DNA from: Kalmusia sp. IMI 367209
Taxonomy: Eukaryota > Ascomycota > Dothideomycetes > Pleosporales > Didymosphaeriaceae
Assembly (NCBI GenBank): GCA_027946365.1
Contig: JAPEUQ010000001.1
Location: 62,001 to 126,000, forward strand
Length of the DNA: 64,000 nt
Reading direction: 5' to 3'
The notes under the pieces were generated by a model. That model had not been told where the DNA came from. It saw nothing but the letters and a program-made list of their open reading frames with translations, and searched no databases. Shown in pieces: positions 59,198 through 64,000 of the stretch (position 1 is the stretch's first letter; the number at the start of each line of letters is the position of its first letter). The translations under genes and the position numbers were made by a program.

Positions 59198-59921
59198 TCA
59201 GTAATACGATCGACGACATTTCATCCCTTCTCGCTCCTCCCATATCTCCTTCAAATCTGCCGTCCCATATCTCGAGGCAATTTTGATACGACTGAATATG
59301 AAGTCCTCCGTATTTTGAACGGCGTCTCGCCACTGGGGATTGGCTCCGAAATGGCTATGATTCGAAAGATGGCCAGATTCAGGCCGCAAATACATCAGCT
59401 GCAGCCGCCGTGCTTTGAACTCTAGTGGGTCCACGGGGATGCGCTTAGATATACTTCGCACCCGGCGAAAGAAATTCCCTACCAGCCATTTTCCGATAAA
59501 GCTGGCGTCTACGCATACATCGACGTCTTCGAGGTAATGGAAACCAAGCATTCCATCGGTAACCTTGAACAAAAATGACCAGCCCGCTACTTTGTGTTCA
59601 ATTGTGAGATGAAGCCTGCGTATAAAATTGTTGACCAGGGGCTTCGGATACCAGAAACGTTCTGCTTCGCGGTCGTACTTTAGACTGAAGCTGCTGTATC
59701 GATGTATCGATTCAGTGACCATTGAAGAAAACTGGCGCGATAAAAAAAAGCCATGGGTGAGGCGTGTCGCGATGTCCAAGACTCTCCTCGCAAAAGACGT
59801 GGGCAAGAATCTCTAATTTGAGCTCGTTCGGCAGCAACTTCCAACCTGCGGCCAGAGACACGGGATACATCTCACACTCGTTGCGCTCCTGCGCATCAGA
59901 AGTTTCGGGCCATGGCTGCAT
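59198..59921 (-). pseudogene. F-box-like hypothetical protein, frameshifted at an A8/T8 run
   Basis: From ATG 59921 (MQPWPETSDAQERNECEMYP) the frame encodes an F-box-like segment GWKLLPNELKLEILAHVF and ends soon after a run of eight T (plus-strand A at 59742-59749). In the next frame the protein continues SRQFSSMVTESIHRYSSF, FWYPKPLVNNFIRRLHLTI, YLEDVDVCVDASF, to the stop at 59198. Dropping one base of the run joins the two into one protein of about 240 residues. So either a pseudogene or a homopolymer error. A longer N-terminus from 60089 is possible. Function unknown. Confidence 0.6.
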
Positions 59922-62647
59922 TGAAATGTATGTATGATGAATACACAATGTTGTATAATGGCCGGAGAGATAGAAAGATGCATCGACCTCGGTTGAAGCA
60001 CACGTCTTGCTTACTTGATACGGTCTAACCGAATTCGCTACTGCCCTTCCGACTACCTTATATGTCCTGTCTTTGAGCTTCTCCTCCATCTATCTAGTGT
60101 AACAGTAGAAGTAAATTCTACTCGGCTGATGCTTATTTGACCTAGCGAATGGATGCTTTGGGGAACGTTCAAAGGTCACGTGAGAGGCAGTCAGTGGTCA
60201 GGTACCGATCTGGTAAGATTTTGCTGCCGAAATGGAGCAGCAATCGGAACTAAAATCTAAGCCTTTGTAGGCACAATGAACTGTGAACATTCGTAAATTA
60301 CAAGCTTTGGCTTCATCTATAATCACGAGAGGAAGACGAGCGTGCATTACCAGTATGATGAAATATATATGGAATAACCAAGGAGAACCTCTTCAGCAGG
60401 TATTCTTGGTCCGGATTCTCTGTCCAATGTTAACATGAACAGCGCCGCTATATGACTGATTCGTGGTTGAAATCGACATGGCACTCAAGCGCGGCAGACA
60501 CTCCCTAATCACAGATAGAGAGAAAATACCGTGGTGTGATTCTATACCTTGGCTCTTTCACAAAACTCGCCATTTGGGTATCCATGACTACGAATAGCTT
60601 ATTTTTGCGAAGCTAGTTCCAGCTCGCTATTGCAAGGTGACCTCCTCGTTGGAGTAAATAAAGGTCGACCTTGATACAAATTGGCCGCAACAAAATGAAT
60701 CCATAATCTCCTCGTGCTAGTCGTGTTAGGAAGTGCCACGTCAACCCACAAGGCAGCAAATTGTAGGTCGGAGTTCAAATCAATCTGGTCGCATTCGGTT
60801 TCGGTACAACAAGGCTTGCGCCGTGAACCTTTGGAGTGAGCGCAAGGCGAAGCTCTGAATGGAAAAGCTCATGCGAGAACGACACAATCTCTGGGGCCGT
60901 TCGTAGATAAGGCAGAAGTTTGCGCTTGGGTTTTCATGATATTGTTCTCTCGTCTACATCGCCGTTGGGACAAACATTAATTCTGAGTATGAGCGCCTTG
61001 GACCTGGCAGTAGCTTCTCCCACCCGCGCACGAAAGCTGGGCGAAACTCGTCCTGCGGATGTAGCTGGACATCCTTGTTCAGGATTATCAGCGTAGTTCC
61101 ATCGGTGATAACGTAAAGTGCGAAAAGGCCTCGACCGGCTTCCTGCGAAACGACATGATATGTCTTTGGCTGCATGCGAATGGCCATACCTCATCGGAGT
61201 GCAGAAGACTACAACCATCAATTGTTCGGTTGCGATTGGTTTGCTAATCGTCGCCAGGTGCACATCAGGCTGATGAGGGGCCATTTTGGCGCCGCGATGT
61301 GCTTGACCGATTGGGGCAGTGCTGTGGTGGCTGCGTATGGAGCCAGGTTCGGCAGTGGCCAGCGGTTATGCGGGGTGTGAGGCAAGGCTGAAGGGGCGCG
61401 CTAGCCTGGTCATGGCTAGCGGGCCGACCGCCATTCATCGCCTTGTCAAAACCTGGGGTCGGTTGCGGTGCGAAGGCTCGACAATGACGACGGTCAATGG
61501 CATGAGAACCTCCCCTTATACTACCACCTTTTCTCTTTTAGCGACATATCAGTAAATGGCCAGAGCAGAAACGAACAAATGACGCTTCGAGCTTCACTAC
61601 GATGAACACACAGCTGGTGCCGACTGGCCACGCTAATAATAACCCCGCTATGAGAGATCCTTCCGATGCTGTCCCCCTGCCACAATTGCCTCCGCTATAC
61701 ACTTTGTTCTCTGCCGGGTCATTCCATGCCATAAAAACATTCCTCGCATCGCCCTAGATCATATCGATGATGCGCATGCACACCGCCATAATACATCGAC
61801 TCGAACATGTACCATCCTTCTCGGGCTATGTTGCCGTAGTCCTGCAACTGGTGATCTTTTTGGATTATGCACTGCATCGATAGTGAGATTTTGGACCTGG
61901 GGCCTGTAGACACACTCAGGTTCTTTCCAGATGGCCGGAGTAAGGAAAAGGTACCCAGGTATATCGCTGACCTATGACTCCATCGAGGTAGGAATGCTCA
62001 CGCAGTCGGCCCCCACGAGTGACCAATATGCTTTGCTGTGAACACCATATACCATGTGCGTACATCTGGGGATCGACCCACTAACATAAAGTAGGCAATT
62101 GTGACATGTGCCGATCCATGCCCAAAATCCCAATTTAAAATGCAGGGAAACGATCTCGACGCCAAGCGAATGAGGCCCAAGGCTTGTTCTGCACGTTCCA
62201 TGGATATTGCCCTGTCCCAGGTACGTTTGTACAAGGATGTTTATTGACAGCGGTTCCGCCTCGTTTCCAGGTCGATCTGGAATATGCGCGCTTAGAAGAT
62301 GCTCGTAACGTACATTTACATCTGCAGATTCGATAGAACGCCTAACGCAATGTCTTTCGTGGGATTTTGTGCTTCCTACGGTCAAGCGAACCGGTGTAGT
62401 ACCGCATCCCTCCTGCCGAAAACGCAAACACCTCCGATGTCTTAGAAGAGTCTGCAGACGCCATCTGCAAGCGCTCACAGCGTGGAGGCTTGGGGCCAAA
62501 GCGATAACTGTTCTGTTGAATGTGAACCTGTGCTTACGCGGGGTTCAAAGCGTTACAAGAAGACGAAGGTTCGTAGTACCGTCCATCTGGTCTTTGGTCG
62601 AACAAGCCTTTCCAGTGAAACTCTCCCTGGCTTCGTCCTCCTGCACA
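59922..62647. other. Gene-poor stretch
   Basis: 2.7 kb before the secreted-protein gene. Minus-strand frames at 60954-61187, 61719-61913 and 61972-62499 contain some protein-like stretches (for example AEQALGLIRLASRSF at about 62190-62145), but no family is recognised and frames are short and overlapping. Might hold gene relics. Confidence 0.4.
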
Positions 62648-63402
62648 ATGAAGCTTATTTACACTGTCTCGTTGATCGTCGCCGCTCTGTCGCAACATGC
62701 GGTGGCAGCTCCGAACCCATTACCGCTGCCAAAGCAGGAGAACAAAGGGATCCCACAGCGTTTCCGCGTCAAAAGCCAGCAAACGGTCGGCGGGCTCCAA
62801 ACAACCACCTTGGAAGCCACGAATATGACCGCGCTCTACAGTAAGTTGAAATCTCCACCGTAGTAGGACCATCGCTCACAGGTATACCCAAAGCCATCCC
62901 CGATGACCTTAAAAACTGGCCCTGGTGGTGTAGCTCCGACCGTAGCTACTGCGGTGCCAGCTGGGCTCCTACTACCGGAGAGTCGCAAGCTCTTGCAGAC
63001 TACCTTTCTGGACTCGGAGATCAGCAGTGCGAACTTTCACGTGCTCCAGGCTCAACTTCTGACGGCTACACTGTCATGGCGCAGGTCAACAGTCATGCAA
63101 AGGTCGGCTTGTTTTTCACGCATCTGGGTGACACAGATCGCGCTTATCGCGCCTCATATCCGTGCGTTCAGATTGGATATATTATGAATTCATTGATCGA
63201 AGCCTGCCAATGCAACGGAAGAGTTGTTGGTAAGCTGAACTCCCTCGCTTTTCTATAGGTCACGCTGCTAATTAGCAAAGGATCAACCCCATTGCCGAAC
63301 TGTTGGGTTTCTTCATTTGACTACACGGGTGACCAGAACTCGCCGCCAGGTGGAGGCAACGCGTATTCAGGTGCTGGTGTTGGAATCTCGCCGTACCCTT
63401 AG
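62648..63402 (+). CDS. Cysteine-containing secreted protein, candidate effector
   Basis: Three exons (62648-62840, 62882-63229, 63281-63402) give 220 residues; no single frame shows it whole. Signal peptide MKLIYTVSLIVAALSQHAVA. The mature part has eight cysteines (NWPWWCSSDRSYCGASW, GDQQCELS, SYPCVQIG, EACQCNGRVVG, LPNCWVSS) and a glycine-rich tail ending GVGISPYP. Both introns are 41-51 bp with GTAAGY donors and phases match. No known domain recognised. Small, secreted and Cys-containing proteins of this kind are often called candidate effectors in plant-associated fungi; that role is inference. It lies 370 bp from a UstYa-type gene. Confidence 0.75.
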
Positions 63403-63769
63403 AGCGACTAGTAATGTGAAACAACGTCAAGCGAATGGGATGGGGATGGAGTAGTGAAAATGGTAGTCAACTATAGTAGAGTAGGAAATGACTATAATAT
63501 TATTCGAGTAAAATCGTTCAAATTGGACTATACCTACGTGAAGAAACATAAACTTACCAACGACCAGTGGTTTAAATATTTTACATGAGAATTGTCTTCC
63601 GAGTAATGAAACTCGTAAGGGTAAAGAATTCAAGTTCAACTTCTCACTTGCTAAGTCCGTCTATATATCCTACAAGCTTTCGCGGCAACGAATTCGGACA
63701 TTGCAAATGCTATGGGAAGATTGTTCAGACATGGAAGCTGATGAAAACAGATTCTATAGCTCAATTAAA
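63403..63769. other. Intergenic, convergent 3' ends
   Basis: About 370 bp between the secreted-protein stop and the UstYa-type stop. Nothing else seen. Confidence 0.5.
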
Positions 63770-64000
63770 CTAAGTACTAAACGTCTCTTCTGGCACAAGA
63801 AGTCCTTTTTGCATGGACGTCCTCTTTTCTCTGCTCCATGTATCAATCTGATCCCAATTTGCGCATTTACGCTGTGATTTAGAATGCAAGTCCAAGAATT
63901 GCGACTCGTTGTTCTTTGGCCAGGTGAAAGTGTAGAGGCTCAGATCACTTGAGCACATCACCGAGAGCCGTAATACCTCAACGCAATGATCTTGCAAGTC
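63770..64000 (-). CDS. UstYa-family (DUF3328) protein, C-terminal part, cut by window edge
   Basis: Open to the right edge and ending at a TAG (63770-63772), about 76 codons. It shows the C-terminal hallmark of DUF3328: DHCVEVLRLSVMCSSDLSLY (second HxxHC-type block with the following Leu-Arg and Cys-Asp), then FTW, then FLDLHSKSQRKCANWDQI with the late Cys and Trp before DTWS. UstYa-family oxidases act in fungal RiPP pathways such as ustiloxin and cyclochlorotine, and some act in other secondary metabolism. The membrane segment and first HxxHC would lie beyond the window. Family call from motif memory. Confidence 0.7.
   Translation of the reverse strand, partial: DLQDHCVEVLRLSVMCSSDLSLYTFTWPKNNESQFLDLHSKSQRKCANWDQIDTWSREKRTSMQKGLLVPEETFST

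Overview
This window reads as nuclear DNA of a filamentous ascomycete (Pezizomycotina). Genes carry short introns of about 45-90 bp with GTRNGT donors. The proteins are typical of the group: Zn2Cys6 regulator, Ku80, S53 and S10 secreted proteases, GH28 pectinase, class II-type peroxidase, F-box/ankyrin proteins. A 5.5-kb TA-rich island without reading frames looks like repeat-induced point mutation (RIP). This fits Dothideomycetes best, but that is inference; a plant-associated lifestyle is suggested by the pectinase, peroxidase and secreted proteins.

Layout. 1-3.1 kb: convergent housekeeping pair eIF2-beta (+) and AIM24-like (-). 4.1-8.5 kb: FAD-linked oxidase (+) convergent with an aldo-keto reductase (-), then an SMP-repeat protein whose frame is cut by a TAG before its fourth repeat. 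9.6-12.1 kb: Zn2Cys6 regulator (-). 12.2-17.7 kb: RIP-type TA-rich island bounded by 32-bp terminal inverted repeats and filled with a dispersed palindromic motif, ending about 590 bp before KU80 (18.3-20.8 kb). 21-26.7 kb: tandem F-box/ankyrin paralogs on the minus strand, the second a pseudogene, then another broken gene. 28.5-33.6 kb: sedolisin and serine carboxypeptidase, both secreted, same strand. 33.8-36.7 kb: PLP-dependent dehydratase/racemase and a HAD hydrolase. 37.7 kb: endopolygalacturonase. 38.8-47.6 kb: gene-poor, with an esterase carrying a possible frameshift, a DUF3494 (ice-binding-like) secreted protein with a C-terminal Pro-Trp heptad repeat, and an unknown frame broken by TGA. 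47.6-54.5 kb: core block of phosphoserine phosphatase, SDR and a sterol-glucosyltransferase-like protein. 54.5-64 kb: accessory again, with a peroxidase, two F-box-like genes (one frameshifted), a three-exon cysteine-containing secreted protein, and at the right edge the C-terminus of a UstYa/DUF3328 protein, a family tied to fungal RiPP and other secondary-metabolite clusters.

Overall theme: intact conserved genes alternate with accessory blocks in which frames are broken by single-base changes in mononucleotide runs or by stop codons that fit C-to-T change. Whether these are real decay, RIP leakage or assembly error is the main open question. All exon boundaries were read by eye from splice signals and frame continuity; no homology search was run.
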